Below are positions 26,840-36,187 of a stretch of 64,000 bases of DNA, piece by piece (position 1 is the stretch's first letter; each line of letters begins with the position of its first letter). Below the pieces are notes generated by a model. It had not been told where the DNA came from and made no database searches. It saw only the letters and a program-made list of their open reading frames with translations. The DNA is taken from positions 62,001-126,000 of the forward strand of contig NZ_JAJQVM010000006.1 in assembly GCF_021234875.1 (NCBI RefSeq), in the 5' to 3' direction. The stretch is from Marinibactrum halimedae. GTDB lineage: Bacteria > Pseudomonadota > Gammaproteobacteria > Pseudomonadales > Cellvibrionaceae. The translations under genes were made by a program, and so were the position numbers.

Positions 26840-26895
26840 CACGTTAGAACAAGGCAAAGCGACTTGTTCTAACGTGCTATAAGTTGTTCTAACGT
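26840..26895. repeat. 14-bp perfect palindrome plus a third half-copy, between cmoB and fldB
   Basis: CACGTTAGAACAAG at 26840-26853 and its exact reverse complement at 26863-26876 enclose a 9-base loop. A further copy of the right arm, TTGTTCTAACGT, follows at 26884-26895. It lies between two convergent genes but has no T-run on either side, so it is not a classical terminator. It could be a binding site or a small mobile remnant. Confidence 0.8.
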
Positions 26896-26944
26896 ACGGT
26901 AAACAGTGGTAATGAATTAAGCTGAAAAGTCACGTTCGAGCAAC

Positions 26945-27490
26945 TCAATCATCCACCTCAAGCAAAGGTGAATCGAGCCCCAACTCTTTATGAATTTGTT
27001 GGCACCACTGATTTAAACGGTTTGTGGTGAGGTTTTCTTGTTGATCTTCATCCAAAGCTAAGCCAACAAAATGCTGGTTATCGCCAGGGACCAAAGCTTG
27101 AGAGGCTTCAAAGTCGTAACCCTCCACAGACCAATGTCCTACCACTTTCGGACCAGTTTGAATCACCACCTCGTACAACATGCCCATTGCGTCTAAAAAG
27201 TAATCGCCATAACCAAATTGATCACCTAAACCAAAAAAGGCGACGACTTTCCCAGCAAAGTCTACTTCACTGATATCATTCCAGAACTCTTCCCAATCTG
27301 ACTGTAATTGTCCGAAGTCCCAAGTTGGAATACCCAAAATAATTCGATCGTACTCGGCAAAATCCAATTGCGTTACATCTGCTATATCATGCACATCAAC
27401 AACATCATCCCCTAATCGTTGCTGAATTCGATAAGCAATACTTTCTGTATTACCCTCATCACTGCCGAAAAATAAACCAATTTTTGACAC
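26945..27490 (-). CDS. fldB: Flavodoxin FldB-type
   Basis: A 181-residue long-chain flavodoxin that carries electrons through bound FMN. The phosphate loop is FFGSDEGNTES, the 60s loop is LGIPTWDFGQLQSDWE, and the 90s loop is FFGLGDQFGYGDYFLDAMGMLYE, with VGLALDEDQQ near the end. The TWDFG and GDQxGYGxxFLDAxGML patterns match FldB more closely than FldA, as I recall the two. It starts at a GTG (27490) with GAGGTAAGT upstream. It is monocistronic, convergent with cmoB and divergent from cpxR. Confidence 0.9.
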   Translation of the reverse strand: MSKIGLFFGSDEGNTESIAYRIQQRLGDDVVDVHDIADVTQLDFAEYDRIILGIPTWDFGQLQSDWEEFWNDISEVDFAGKVVAFFGLGDQFGYGDYFLDAMGMLYEVVIQTGPKVVGHWSVEGYDFEASQALVPGDNQHFVGLALDEDQQENLTTNRLNQWCQQIHKELGLDSPLLEVDD

Positions 27491-28095
27491 ACTTACCTCA
27501 TAAATTAATCAATGGTGATTCCACCAAGGTGATAGATACTGGAGTGGTACTCATAATCGTAACAACACTGGTGACAAAAGACATATAAATCATTTTATTT
27601 TCAATAAAGAAAATTTTAACGACAAATGATGTTTATTTGCCTTTCAAAGATCCTCTTTAACAGTATCATTTTAAAAGGATGCCTTTAAAGCAGTGCTAAT
27701 ATTGCTACGTTTGTGAGCGATACAGCAATGAATGCTTCTCAGGCATCACTCTGCATGGAGCAGTTTTCATTCAGCTCATGTTGCCATCACGGATGAGCAC
27801 GAGTATACGGCAAAGCTAAATTGACAAACCAGCGACAAAAGTGAATTACTAAGAACCTATGCAATTAATGTCAAATACAATAAATTTGCGCCAAATCTTC
27901 ATCTAATATTAACAAGGTAACTATCCAAGGCTGACTGAAGACCTACTTTTACACTCCACTTTTCAATGCTTTACGCGCCAAAAAGACATTCGAATCAAAT
28001 GCCTTTTCCAAAGATTGTGGAGTACACACAGCCTAGGGTTAAAAACGTCTTCTCTGTTATCTACCGCTCATGAAAACTGGGAAAAATATCTGTCA
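27491..28095. other. Divergent intergenic region fldB / cpxR
   Basis: About 600 AT-rich bases. It must hold the promoters of both genes. I looked for a cpxP-like gene and for tandem GTAAA CpxR boxes and found neither convincingly. Only weak A/T-rich inverted repeats are present. Confidence 0.5.
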
Positions 28096-28791
28096 ATGAA
28101 TAATATATTACTGATCGACGACGACCTCGAATTGTGCGATTTGCTCAAAGAATACCTACATGGAGAAGGGTATGACGTCACCTTAGTTCACGACGGTGGG
28201 GAAGCTTGCCAAACGGTTCGACGACAAGATTTTGATGCCATTGTATTGGATGTCATGCTCCCTACTCAAAACGGCTTTGAAGTGCTGACAGAAATACGGG
28301 AGCAATCCAACATTCCGATTCTAATGCTAACCGCAAAAGGCGATTCCGCTGATCGCATTGTAGGGTTGGAATCGGGTGCTGACGATTATTTACCCAAACC
28401 CTGCAACCCACGAGAACTCGTGGCAAGATTAAATGCAATTCAACGGCGAATGGGTGGCCACCCCCCCACCCCAAAAGAAGTGGAAGTCAGCTTAAGCGAT
28501 ATTACTCTTAACCGAGGCAACCGCACCTGCTTTTACAAAGAAGAGCCACTGAGTATTACGGGAGCGGAATTTTCCATCTTGGAAATGTTAATGCAGCATG
28601 CTGGCGATATTCTCAGCAAAGAAACACTCACAGAGAAGGCACTCAAGCGTAAGTTGACGCCCTATGATCGCAGTATTGATGTTCATGTCAGCAATATTCG
28701 TAAAAAACTCACCAAAATCGGAGCGCCTAAGGATCAAATCATCAATGTACGCGGCGCAGGTTATATGTTCACTTTACCAGCGAATCACTGA
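28096..28791 (+). CDS. cpxR: CpxR-type response regulator
   Basis: An OmpR-family regulator of 231 residues. Receiver: MNNILLIDDDLELCDLLKEYL, Asp52 in IVLDVMLP, MLTAKG and LPKPCNPRELVARL. The winged helix at the C-terminus has LTPYDRSIDVHVSNIRKKL and INVRGAGYMF. The GLESGADDYLPKP and KRLTPYDRSIDVHVSNIRKKL stretches are characteristic of CpxR. I start at the ATG at 28096, matching the family; the longer frame starts at a TTG and adds 27 unlikely residues. The stop is directly followed by the cpxA ATG. It probably answers envelope stress, controlling protein folding and membrane genes. Confidence 0.88.
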   Translation: MNNILLIDDDLELCDLLKEYLHGEGYDVTLVHDGGEACQTVRRQDFDAIVLDVMLPTQNGFEVLTEIREQSNIPILMLTAKGDSADRIVGLESGADDYLPKPCNPRELVARLNAIQRRMGGHPPTPKEVEVSLSDITLNRGNRTCFYKEEPLSITGAEFSILEMLMQHAGDILSKETLTEKALKRKLTPYDRSIDVHVSNIRKKLTKIGAPKDQIINVRGAGYMFTLPANH

Positions 28792-30195
28792 ATGACGAAA
28801 ACCTACCTCCGTGTCTTTCTGAGCTTCTGGCTCGTCACTGGGCTCTTGTTAACCTGTGTATTCATTTATGACAGTGCTTATAAGAGGAATCCATTTACGA
28901 GCATTGAAAATACACGCGATACCATTACTCCAGCTCAGAAACTCCTGGCGGATTTTCAAATTACCATCGCCAATGAGAGCTTAGAAGGCATTCAGCAAAC
29001 GCTGGAACTGAACCCCAAACGTATACTCCAGCACTTATACGTGGTGGATGCCAACAATAATGACATTTTAAATCGCCCCTTACCCTCGCAGGTGGAATCC
29101 ATCAGTGCCGTGCTCAACGACAAAACGCACGACGCCAACCTTGGCAAAAACATCGGCAGAGTTATCACTCTGGTCGACGGTGAGGCCGTAAAAGCCATTA
29201 CTCATATCAATAGCAACTGGCGAATTTTGTTTAATGTGTATGCGCGTGACAACATCCCCACATTAATTATGTCAGTCATTATCAGCGCCATTGCCTGTTG
29301 GATTCTGGCTCATAAACTGTCCAGGGACCTCAACACGTTACGTAATGCCACAAGAGAACTGGCCAGTGGCGATCTCTCTATTCGAATTCTGCCTCAATTT
29401 AAAGGTCGCACCCATGAACTGGCCGATCTTGCACGGGATTTCGATAAAATGGCCGCACAGCTTGAGCGATCCATGCTCGAACAAAAACGATTGATTAAAG
29501 ATGTGTCCCATGAATTGCGCTCACCACTAGCTCGTTTACATGTGGCATTGAGTATTGCCATGCGTAAATCGGACTCACAGCTATCCATGGAGTTGGAAAA
29601 AATTGGCGCGGCTGCGGACTACCTCCAAGATATCATTACCCACATATTGTCAATTCCGGTAACGGAAGTAGATCATTTGGATATGGAAGACACGATCGAT
29701 TTATTTGGCATGATTCAATCGATCATCCAACAATACCGATCAGAAGCATGGTTAAAGCACGTTGATCTCGTCTTAGAAAACCACGCTCAGCACGCACTGG
29801 TTCGTACACAAGGCAATGTACTGAGCAGTGTTTTTGAAAACATCATTCGCAACGCGATTCACTACACTCACGAAGTGACCGATATCGTGGTCACCTTTCG
29901 CCAAAAGAGCGATCAACTTCTTCATATCAATGTGAGTGACCACGGCAGTGGCGTGCCCGAAGAAGACCTAGACCGGATTTTTCAACCGTTTTATCGCTCC
30001 GACAGTGCCCGCTCTCGCACCAGCGGGGGTTATGGACTAGGGCTTGCCATTGCAGAACGTACCGTACGCTTGCACCAAGGCACCATTCAAGCCACCAATC
30101 TGCCTGAGGGCGGGTTATCGATTGATGTTTTCCTTCCAATGGCCCTGATTGATGTCACAGAGAATGAGGAGCACGAAAACCTGATTGAGCATTAA
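28792..30195 (+). CDS. cpxA: CpxA-type sensor histidine kinase
   Basis: 467 residues: a membrane segment at about 8-27, a periplasmic sensor of about 130 residues, a second segment at about 160-182 (LIMSVIISAIACWILAHKL), HAMP, then the H box LIKDVSHELRSPLARLHVALSIAMRK (His near residue 240). The N box is SVFENIIRNAIHYT and the G boxes are VSDHGSGVPEEDLDRIF and GGYGLGLAIAERTVRLHQG. The gene begins at the base after the cpxR stop. SHELRSPL and FxPFYRSDSARSRTSGGYGLGL fit CpxA, but the sensor domain is only family-level evidence. Confidence 0.88.
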   Translation: MTKTYLRVFLSFWLVTGLLLTCVFIYDSAYKRNPFTSIENTRDTITPAQKLLADFQITIANESLEGIQQTLELNPKRILQHLYVVDANNNDILNRPLPSQVESISAVLNDKTHDANLGKNIGRVITLVDGEAVKAITHINSNWRILFNVYARDNIPTLIMSVIISAIACWILAHKLSRDLNTLRNATRELASGDLSIRILPQFKGRTHELADLARDFDKMAAQLERSMLEQKRLIKDVSHELRSPLARLHVALSIAMRKSDSQLSMELEKIGAAADYLQDIITHILSIPVTEVDHLDMEDTIDLFGMIQSIIQQYRSEAWLKHVDLVLENHAQHALVRTQGNVLSSVFENIIRNAIHYTHEVTDIVVTFRQKSDQLLHINVSDHGSGVPEEDLDRIFQPFYRSDSARSRTSGGYGLGLAIAERTVRLHQGTIQATNLPEGGLSIDVFLPMALIDVTENEEHENLIEH

Positions 30196-30221
30196 GTCAC
30201 TGAAAAATTCATTGAACAAAC

Positions 30222-30893
30222 TCATTCAGGACGCTCTGATAGATAAACCGCGTCATCATAAGTTCGAACCAAAGACGGCCATAGCACCGTAACCATTGTC
30301 ACAATCGCGCCGTTAATGAATCCTTCGGGGAATAACATTAACGCCAGCATCCACGCATAATCACTGAGCATGACCGTTAAACTGGTGGCTCCCGTTAAGG
30401 AAAACCAGGTGAACGACGCTCCGAGCATGGCCAATACACTGACCATCGCGCCAAAAAAACCACCACCAAGAATAAACACAAATATGTTTTTTTTAGGTAT
30501 GTTGGCAATTAGCCTTAACACGCCAATACTTGCCAGAGACGGCACCACCACAGACAACCAACCGTCAATCACAAATGTTTCCCACCCTTGCTGACGTATC
30601 CAGAAGTTCAATGCCAGAGCAAGCAGACCCGACAGCACTCCGAGTTCCCAACCAAATAGAATCACCGCTGCCATCACCACCAGTGGATGAAAGGCAATAA
30701 CGTCCACAATATTAACGTTCAATAGCCAAAATACACCGCAAAACCCAATCCAAGCACACCATAAGCGAAAGCGTTCACCAACCCTCCACAACGCCTTCCA
30801 AGGGGCATAAGTCACGGCCAACACCACACTGACCGCCAGAGGAATGGCACAGGCCCACCACAAGGTTTGACCGGGATGAATCAATGTATTCAA
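30222..30893 (-). CDS. Polytopic inner-membrane protein, COG3235-like (ECF-permease-related annotation)
   Basis: 223 residues with about six hydrophobic segments. The blocks IAFHPLVVMAAVILFGWELGVLSGLLALALNF and LMLFPEGFINGAIVTMVTVLWPSLV resemble COG3235 membrane proteins, often labelled energy-coupling factor transporter permease because of distant similarity to CbiM. The substrate is unknown, and no ATPase or T component is nearby. The start is a TTG at 30893 with AGGT upstream. It is convergent with cpxA (26-base gap) and divergent from the diguanylate cyclase. Confidence 0.65.
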   Translation of the reverse strand: MNTLIHPGQTLWWACAIPLAVSVVLAVTYAPWKALWRVGERFRLWCAWIGFCGVFWLLNVNIVDVIAFHPLVVMAAVILFGWELGVLSGLLALALNFWIRQQGWETFVIDGWLSVVVPSLASIGVLRLIANIPKKNIFVFILGGGFFGAMVSVLAMLGASFTWFSLTGATSLTVMLSDYAWMLALMLFPEGFINGAIVTMVTVLWPSLVRTYDDAVYLSERPE

Positions 30894-31077
30894 CGTACAT
30901 ACCTATTGAAAAAAGGCTGATATTTCCGAACCCAACGGCAAACTCTTACCGCTTTGTCTTTATCTCGATGGAATATCAAAACAAGACAGACAAAAAACCA
31001 GTCGAGATTTTGACAAAGAAACCTCCACCAAAACCAAAACAGCGTTAACCCCTTGTTTTATATTATTTTTTTTAATC

Positions 31078-31092
31078 TGGCACTGTTTTCGC
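31078..31092 (+). promoter_or_regulatory. Sigma-54-like promoter of the diguanylate cyclase gene
   Basis: TGGCAC, five bases (TGTTT), TCGC, with correct -24/-12 spacing and one mismatch in the -12 element. The 19 bases around it differ at only two positions from the flgF promoter. The predicted start is near 31104, about 43 bases before the ATG at 31147. Confidence 0.6.
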
Positions 31093-31146
31093 TTAATGAG
31101 CAAACATTGGACACATTGTTTGATTAATAAGGTACACCGGAGTCCC

Positions 31147-32070
31147 ATGAACAACACCAACAGCGCTCAACGATTAAAAAGCATTACGACAACAAGCTCT
31201 ATTGAACCCATTGCCAAACCTTCCATCATTCCTACGCAAAGAGCAGCATCGTTACTTCAAACGCTCCATCGCAGCTTGGAGATTGATGCCACTCTGAACG
31301 CCTTTTACCAAGAGCTGAGCCGAGTGGTTGAAGGCTGTTCGATGACCTTCAACAATAATGAACTCAACCTATGCATTGAGCAGGGCCCCCATAGAGCTCA
31401 ACATGAATGCACCTATAATTTGCGTGAACATCAGCAAGAATTAGGTCGTATGACACTCCACCGGCATCGGCGTTTCAACGCAGCAGAATTGGCCAATATT
31501 GAATTGTACCTAAGTTACCTTTATCAACCCTTACGCAACGCCATTGCTTACCAAAAAGCCCTACGCAGCGCCTTAGTTGACCCGCTCACTAACGTTGGCA
31601 ATCGTAAATCCTTCTCTGATAATTTAGAGCGTGAGCTTCAACTATCGATTCGATACCAAATCGATCTGTCACTACTGGTGATAGACCTAGATCACTTCAA
31701 GCAAATCAATGATCAATACGGTCATTCCCATGGAGATCAAGTGCTTCAAGCAGTTGCCACTGTACTCAAGGAAACCTCCCGACGTACCGATATGGTATTC
31801 CGTTATGGCGGTGAGGAGTTCGTGATTCTCTTACCCAAAACCCCCTTAAATGGGGCCATCGTCATTGCCGAACGCATGAGAGGCACCATTAGCCTCCTGC
31901 ACATTCCTGCAGGCACACAAACCATTCGCCCCACGGCCAGCATTGGTGTCGCCAGTGCTCGAGGGACTGATTCCGCAACGTCATTATTTGATCGCGCCGA
32001 CGCCAACTTGTATCAAGCAAAAGAAAAGGGAAGAAACTGTGTCATCAGTGCGCCGCAAGAAGCCTGCTAA
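31147..32070 (+). CDS. Diguanylate cyclase (GGEEF)
   Basis: A 307-residue soluble protein. The first 150 residues are an unrecognised helical/GAF-like region. The GGDEF domain follows with DPLTNVGNRKSF, DLDHFKQINDQYGHSHGDQVL and RYGGEEFVILLP (active site near residue 220). The inhibitory-site RxxD is present (RRTD, five residues before GGEEF), so product inhibition by c-di-GMP is expected. Active-site residues are intact, so it should make c-di-GMP. The start is the ATG at 31147, with GGAG four bases upstream; the longer frame begins 17 residues earlier. No membrane segment is present. The sigma-54-like promoter links it to the flagellar regulon. Confidence 0.9.
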   Translation: MNNTNSAQRLKSITTTSSIEPIAKPSIIPTQRAASLLQTLHRSLEIDATLNAFYQELSRVVEGCSMTFNNNELNLCIEQGPHRAQHECTYNLREHQQELGRMTLHRHRRFNAAELANIELYLSYLYQPLRNAIAYQKALRSALVDPLTNVGNRKSFSDNLERELQLSIRYQIDLSLLVIDLDHFKQINDQYGHSHGDQVLQAVATVLKETSRRTDMVFRYGGEEFVILLPKTPLNGAIVIAERMRGTISLLHIPAGTQTIRPTASIGVASARGTDSATSLFDRADANLYQAKEKGRNCVISAPQEAC

Positions 32071-32152
32071 AGGTTCTTGCGATGCATAACTCTGTTGAAT
32101 GTTTGGGGTTAAGGAGCGGCGAGACACAAAAAAATAGGCAATAAATAACAGC

Positions 32153-32980
32153 TTAACGTTTAGGACCTTTTGAGCGTAGTTTACGCTGCTGACGTTCATA
32201 GACTTGCTTTTCTGCTGGCTTCATTACTCGCTTGGAGGGCGCTTTTACACCCGCTGTAGCACACAAATCTGAAATTTCTTTCGGTGCCAACTCAATCCAT
32301 TGCCCCACACGCACATGAGATGGAATAAAAATATTGCCATAACGCACGCGCTTCAAACGGCTGACTCGCACGCCCTGAGACTCCCACAAGCGACGCACTT
32401 CTCGATTACGGCCTTCCATCACCACACAGTAATACCACTGATTCTGACCTTCACCTGCTCCTTCAACGATATCCGTAAAGCGTGCTTCGCCATCTTCGAG
32501 GGTGACCCCTTTGCGCAAGCGGTCTAACATATCGTCATCCACCTGACCTTGAATTCGTACCAAATACTCACGATCAATAACGGAGGATGGGTGCATTAAG
32601 CGGTTAGCCAGTTCTCCGTCGTTGGTGAATAACAATAAACCACTGGTGTTAAAGTCCAGCCGTCCGACAGAAATCCAACGACCACGCTTAAGTTTTGGTA
32701 AGCGGTCAAAAACGGTTTTACGGCCTTCCGGGTCAGAGCGAGTACAAATCTCACCCTCCGGTTTGTTGTACAACAAAACTCGTGGAGCTTCGGCTGTAGA
32801 CTCTACCGTCACCAAACGGCCATCTACTTCGATTTTTTCTTCACCGGTGACACGATCACCCAGAGTCGCAACCGCCCCGTTCACCTTTATACGGCCATCG
32901 GCAATGGCTCTCTCCATCTCCCGACGTGATCCAATGCCTGAACGGGCCAATACTTTTTGTAATTTTTCGTCTGTTACCAT
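32153..32980 (-). CDS. rluB: 23S rRNA pseudouridine(2605) synthase RluB
   Basis: 275 residues: an N-terminal S4 RNA-binding domain ([40 protein letters not shown]), then the RsuA-type catalytic domain with [28 protein letters not shown] (catalytic Asp) and [28 protein letters not shown]. The basic C-terminal tail ([13 protein letters not shown]) is typical of RluB. It lies in the usual scpA-scpB-rluB order, all on the minus strand, which is conserved in many gammaproteobacteria. Confidence 0.93.
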   Translation of the reverse strand: MVTDEKLQKVLARSGIGSRREMERAIADGRIKVNGAVATLGDRVTGEEKIEVDGRLVTVESTAEAPRVLLYNKPEGEICTRSDPEGRKTVFDRLPKLKRGRWISVGRLDFNTSGLLLFTNDGELANRLMHPSSVIDREYLVRIQGQVDDDMLDRLRKGVTLEDGEARFTDIVEGAGEGQNQWYYCVVMEGRNREVRRLWESQGVRVSRLKRVRYGNIFIPSHVRVGQWIELAPKEISDLCATAGVKAPSKRVMKPAEKQVYERQQRKLRSKGPKR

Positions 32981-33098
32981 AAATGTGTATGTCTACCACT
33001 TTCGTATTCGAATGCGCTTTCTTTACTGTGGCTTGTGAAAAACAAAGTAAATACTCACATCGTCTGCCGACTTTCATAGGCTTGTCGGCGGGTTTAAG

Positions 33099-34319
33099 TT
33101 ATTCGTCTTCTTCCGTTTGAGATTCCACCGAGTCAAATAAAGAACGTCCCGCTAAAGGCGATGCGCTTTTTTCGATGTCGGCTTCGTTATCTTGAGTCTC
33201 CTGCTCTTCAACAACAGAAGCGGCGAGAGACTCATGCTCTGAGATTTCTTCTATTACTAACTCTTCTTCTAACTCTTCTGCTATTTCAGATGCCACAGGC
33301 AAATCTTCACCAAAGAGGCTTTTCGCTCCTGAACTCACAGCGCCTAATGGTGACTCATCACTTAGCGCTTCTTCGTTATGCTTAACTTCTGCTTGCAGGT
33401 GATCTTCTGGCTGTAAATCATCTTCTGGCTGTAGGTCATCCTCGGTCTGCAAGCCTTCATCAAGAACATGCTCTTCTGGTATAGCATCGACCTGCTCTTC
33501 TTGATCAAGAGAAGAACTGGCATCACCAACACCAAAATCAGAACCATTACTTTCTACATCAGAGCTTAACTCAGCGTGCACATCCTCAACCAGTGCCTCA
33601 TCCAGTCTTTCCTCTTCCTCAGTCTCAACGTCCTCTTTCAGTTGATCCTTTTGATCAGAACTGTCCTCAGATGGCTCCTCCTCAGTAGACAGACCATCGG
33701 TGTCAGTATTAGGAGAAGGGGAGTCATTCCCAGCCTCTTGGGCACCTTCCAAATTGAGTTCAGGATTCAGCTCATCTAGATCAATTAATTCACCGAGTGT
33801 GGGCAAATCTTCCAAGCTTTTTAAATTGAAATAGTCTAAAAAGTCTCGAGTCGTCGCATACAGTGCCGGACGCCCAGGAACGTCTCGATGACCCACCACT
33901 TTTACCCATTCTCGCTCGGTGAGAGTCTTGATAATGTGAGAACTCACCGCCACACCACGAATTTCTTCAATATCCCCTCGGGTGATAGGCTGACGATAGG
34001 CGATAAGGGCCAAGGTCTCCAGCAAGGCACGAGAATATCGTTGGGGCTTTTCCTCCCACAGTTTGTTCACCCAAGGTGCCGTTTCTTCACGAACCTGAAA
34101 ACGCCACCCACTGGCCACTTCCTTTAGCGCAAAACCTCGACCTTCACAGAGATCGGCAATACGGGCCAAAACCGCTTCAATGTCTTCAACAGATGGCGCA
34201 TCACCTTTGCCATTCTCATCCAAAAATAACGCGCGTAATCGTTTTACCGTCAGTGGCTGGCCAGCGGCAAGCAGTGCCCCTTCAAGTATCTGTTGAAGTT
34301 GTGCTGAATCAATACTCAT
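33099..34319 (-). CDS. scpB: Segregation and condensation protein ScpB with long acidic C-terminal tail
   Basis: ScpB binds ScpA and SMC in chromosome condensation. Residues 1-175 are the normal winged-helix pair (LLAAGQPLTVKRLRALF; YSRALLETLALIAYRQPITRGDIEEIRGVAVSSHIIKTLTEREWVKVVGHRDVPGRPALYATT). Most ScpB proteins stop soon after. Here another 220 residues follow, dominated by Glu, Asp, Ser and Gln, including tandem DDLQPED-like units encoded by near-identical 18-base repeats around 33401-33440. The tail is probably disordered. The gene starts 16 bases after scpA ends. Confidence 0.92.
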   Translation of the reverse strand: MSIDSAQLQQILEGALLAAGQPLTVKRLRALFLDENGKGDAPSVEDIEAVLARIADLCEGRGFALKEVASGWRFQVREETAPWVNKLWEEKPQRYSRALLETLALIAYRQPITRGDIEEIRGVAVSSHIIKTLTEREWVKVVGHRDVPGRPALYATTRDFLDYFNLKSLEDLPTLGELIDLDELNPELNLEGAQEAGNDSPSPNTDTDGLSTEEEPSEDSSDQKDQLKEDVETEEEERLDEALVEDVHAELSSDVESNGSDFGVGDASSSLDQEEQVDAIPEEHVLDEGLQTEDDLQPEDDLQPEDHLQAEVKHNEEALSDESPLGAVSSGAKSLFGEDLPVASEIAEELEEELVIEEISEHESLAASVVEEQETQDNEADIEKSASPLAGRSLFDSVESQTEEDE

Positions 34320-34334
34320 GCTTGTTCCAAAAAA

Positions 34335-35324
34335 TCATTGCGACCGGGCGCGAACATGGATCGGCCCGTAAGACTCATTTTGAATGATTTCCACTAGGGA
34401 CTCTTTCACCAATTCCATCACCGCCAGGAAGGTCACCACCACCCCCAAACGACCCTCACGCACATTAAACAGGCTCACAAAAGGCATAAATTGACCATGA
34501 TTGAGCCGGTCTAACACCTGCGTCATGCGCTCGCGTGTGGATAGCTTTTCTTTTTCGACTTGGTGGCTGGCAAACATGTCAGCGCGCCGAAGCACCTCAG
34601 ACAGAGACAACAGCAGCTCCCTCAGATCCACTTCTGGATCAGGGCGTGTCAAAGTGCGATCCGGTGCCTGGGCGGTTGCTGTAAACACATCACGCCCGGT
34701 TCTCGGAATTTCATCAAGATCTTCAGCCGCTTTTTTGAAGCGCTCATACTCCTGCAAGCGACGTATCAAATTCGCTCTTGGATCCTCTTCTTCCTCTTCT
34801 TCCTCACTGGAACGAGGCAGCAGCATTCGCGACTTGATCTCCGCCAACATTGCGGCCATCACCAAGTATTCCGCCGCCAGTTCAAATTGCATGGCGCTCA
34901 TCATTTCGACGTAGGTAATGTACTGGCGCGTAATTTCTGCCACATTGATTTCCAGAATGTCGATATTCTGGCGACGAATAAGGTACAGCAGTAAATCCAA
35001 AGGGCCTTCAAACGATTCTAGGATCACTTCCAGAGCGTCTGGCGGAATGTACAAATCCTTTGGCAATTGGGTCATGGCCTTGCCGTACACGATGGCAAAA
35101 GGCATTTCGGCCTGACTGGGCTCGTGGTGATCGGAAGACTGAACCTCAGGGCTCGCTGCGTCAACCTCTGCTACGTCAGTCTTTGCTTCATCGGACTGTA
35201 CTGTAGACTGTACTATGCCCGACTCATCAGACGCTGGCTTATCCGTCATCGCCTCTGTTACAGGTTCCGACTCTATATCGTTAATCTCGTTATCGTTAAT
35301 GTCGTTAATCTGCCCCACTCCCAT
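34335..35324 (-). CDS. scpA: Segregation and condensation protein ScpA
   Basis: ScpA (kleisin) bridges SMC heads. The conserved part begins at about residue 83 with LPKDLYIPPDALEVILESFEGPLDLLLYLIRRQNIDILEINVAEITRQYI and ends with FLAVMELVKESLVEIIQNESYGPIHVRAR. Ahead of it is an acidic, repeat-like extension with IND units (INDINDNEINDIE) encoded by ATTAACGA repeats near 35270-35310. The start at 35324 (ATG) is taken by default. No ribosome site is clear, and MTDKPASDESG (residue 26) or MPFAIVYGKAM (residue 74) are alternatives. Length with the extension is 329 residues. Confidence 0.9.
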   Translation of the reverse strand: MGVGQINDINDNEINDIESEPVTEAMTDKPASDESGIVQSTVQSDEAKTDVAEVDAASPEVQSSDHHEPSQAEMPFAIVYGKAMTQLPKDLYIPPDALEVILESFEGPLDLLLYLIRRQNIDILEINVAEITRQYITYVEMMSAMQFELAAEYLVMAAMLAEIKSRMLLPRSSEEEEEEEDPRANLIRRLQEYERFKKAAEDLDEIPRTGRDVFTATAQAPDRTLTRPDPEVDLRELLLSLSEVLRRADMFASHQVEKEKLSTRERMTQVLDRLNHGQFMPFVSLFNVREGRLGVVVTFLAVMELVKESLVEIIQNESYGPIHVRARSQ

Positions 35325-35386
35325 CAATCATCAAATGCCGCGCATTATAATCGGCTAAAGTCATATTTTTCACTGATGGGAAGGAT

Positions 35387-36016
35387 TCAATCAATGAAGT
35401 CAAATGTCGATAAGTCGCCTAATCCTTCACGCACCACTCGCGGCTCATCACCGGTAAAGTCAATAACCGTCGTGGGTTCCATACCGCAGTATCCCCCATC
35501 GATGACCAATTCAAGCTGGTGCTCCAGCATCGAGCGAATATCATAAGGGTCTGTTAGAGGAACGGTTTCCCCCGGCAAAATGAGCGTGCTGGTCATTAGA
35601 GGTTCACCCAGTTCACTCATCAACGCTAACGCAATGGCATTGTCTGGAACGCGCATACCGATGGTTTTTCGCTTTGGGTGCAACAAACGGCGAGGCACTT
35701 CTGAGGTAGCCGGTAAAATAAACGTATACGCCCCCGGCGTGTGGTTTTTCAACACTCGAAAAACCTGATTATCCACTTTAGCGTAAGTCGCTAATTCGGA
35801 TAAGTCACGACACATCAAAGTGAAGTTATGATCTTTGTCTAACTGGCGAATGGAACGAATACGATCCAACGCCATTTTATCGCCAATATGGCACCCAAGC
35901 GCATAGCCTGAATCAGTAGGGTACACTACCAACCCACCACGACGAATAATATCGACCGCTTGTTTCACCAACCTCGATTGAGGGGTCTCTGGGTGAATCT
36001 GAAAAAATTGCGCCAC
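35387..36016 (-). CDS. yciO: YciO/Sua5/YrdC-family protein
   Basis: 209 residues of the YrdC fold that binds RNA and nucleotides and, in Sua5, makes threonylcarbamoyl-AMP for tRNA. The blocks RRGGLVVYPTDSGYALGCHIGDKMALDRIRSIRQLDKDHNFTLMCRDLSEL, FILPATSEVPRRLLHPKRKTIGMRVPDN and STLILPG match the YciO group, whose own role is less certain than that of TsaC. Start GTG at 36016 with an AGGAGA ribosome site. It lies between scpA and the PHP-domain gene, a conserved arrangement. Confidence 0.9.
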   Translation of the reverse strand: MAQFFQIHPETPQSRLVKQAVDIIRRGGLVVYPTDSGYALGCHIGDKMALDRIRSIRQLDKDHNFTLMCRDLSELATYAKVDNQVFRVLKNHTPGAYTFILPATSEVPRRLLHPKRKTIGMRVPDNAIALALMSELGEPLMTSTLILPGETVPLTDPYDIRSMLEHQLELVIDGGYCGMEPTTVIDFTGDEPRVVREGLGDLSTFDFID

Positions 36017-36187
36017 GTGTATTTCTCCTATGGCAATGACAGGCCGTTTGGATTTTGCGTTAGTGCGATAAATACAGACGCACCCAATGGAATCACCGCA
36101 TTAATCAGCAAATACGTGCCTGAAAATTATTCTTATAAAGGTTCTAATACATCCCTATAACTCGTCACATCTCTGTATATCGTCTCC

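Noticed and set aside
27491-28095. CpxR box pair or cpxP upstream of cpxRA
   Set aside because: TTTAC words occur near 27946 and 27970 but not at the five-base spacing needed, and no cpxP-like frame exists.
34501-34994. Two long plus-strand frames (137 and 144 codons) opposite scpA
   Set aside because: Antisense shadows of scpA with low-complexity Ser/Arg composition.
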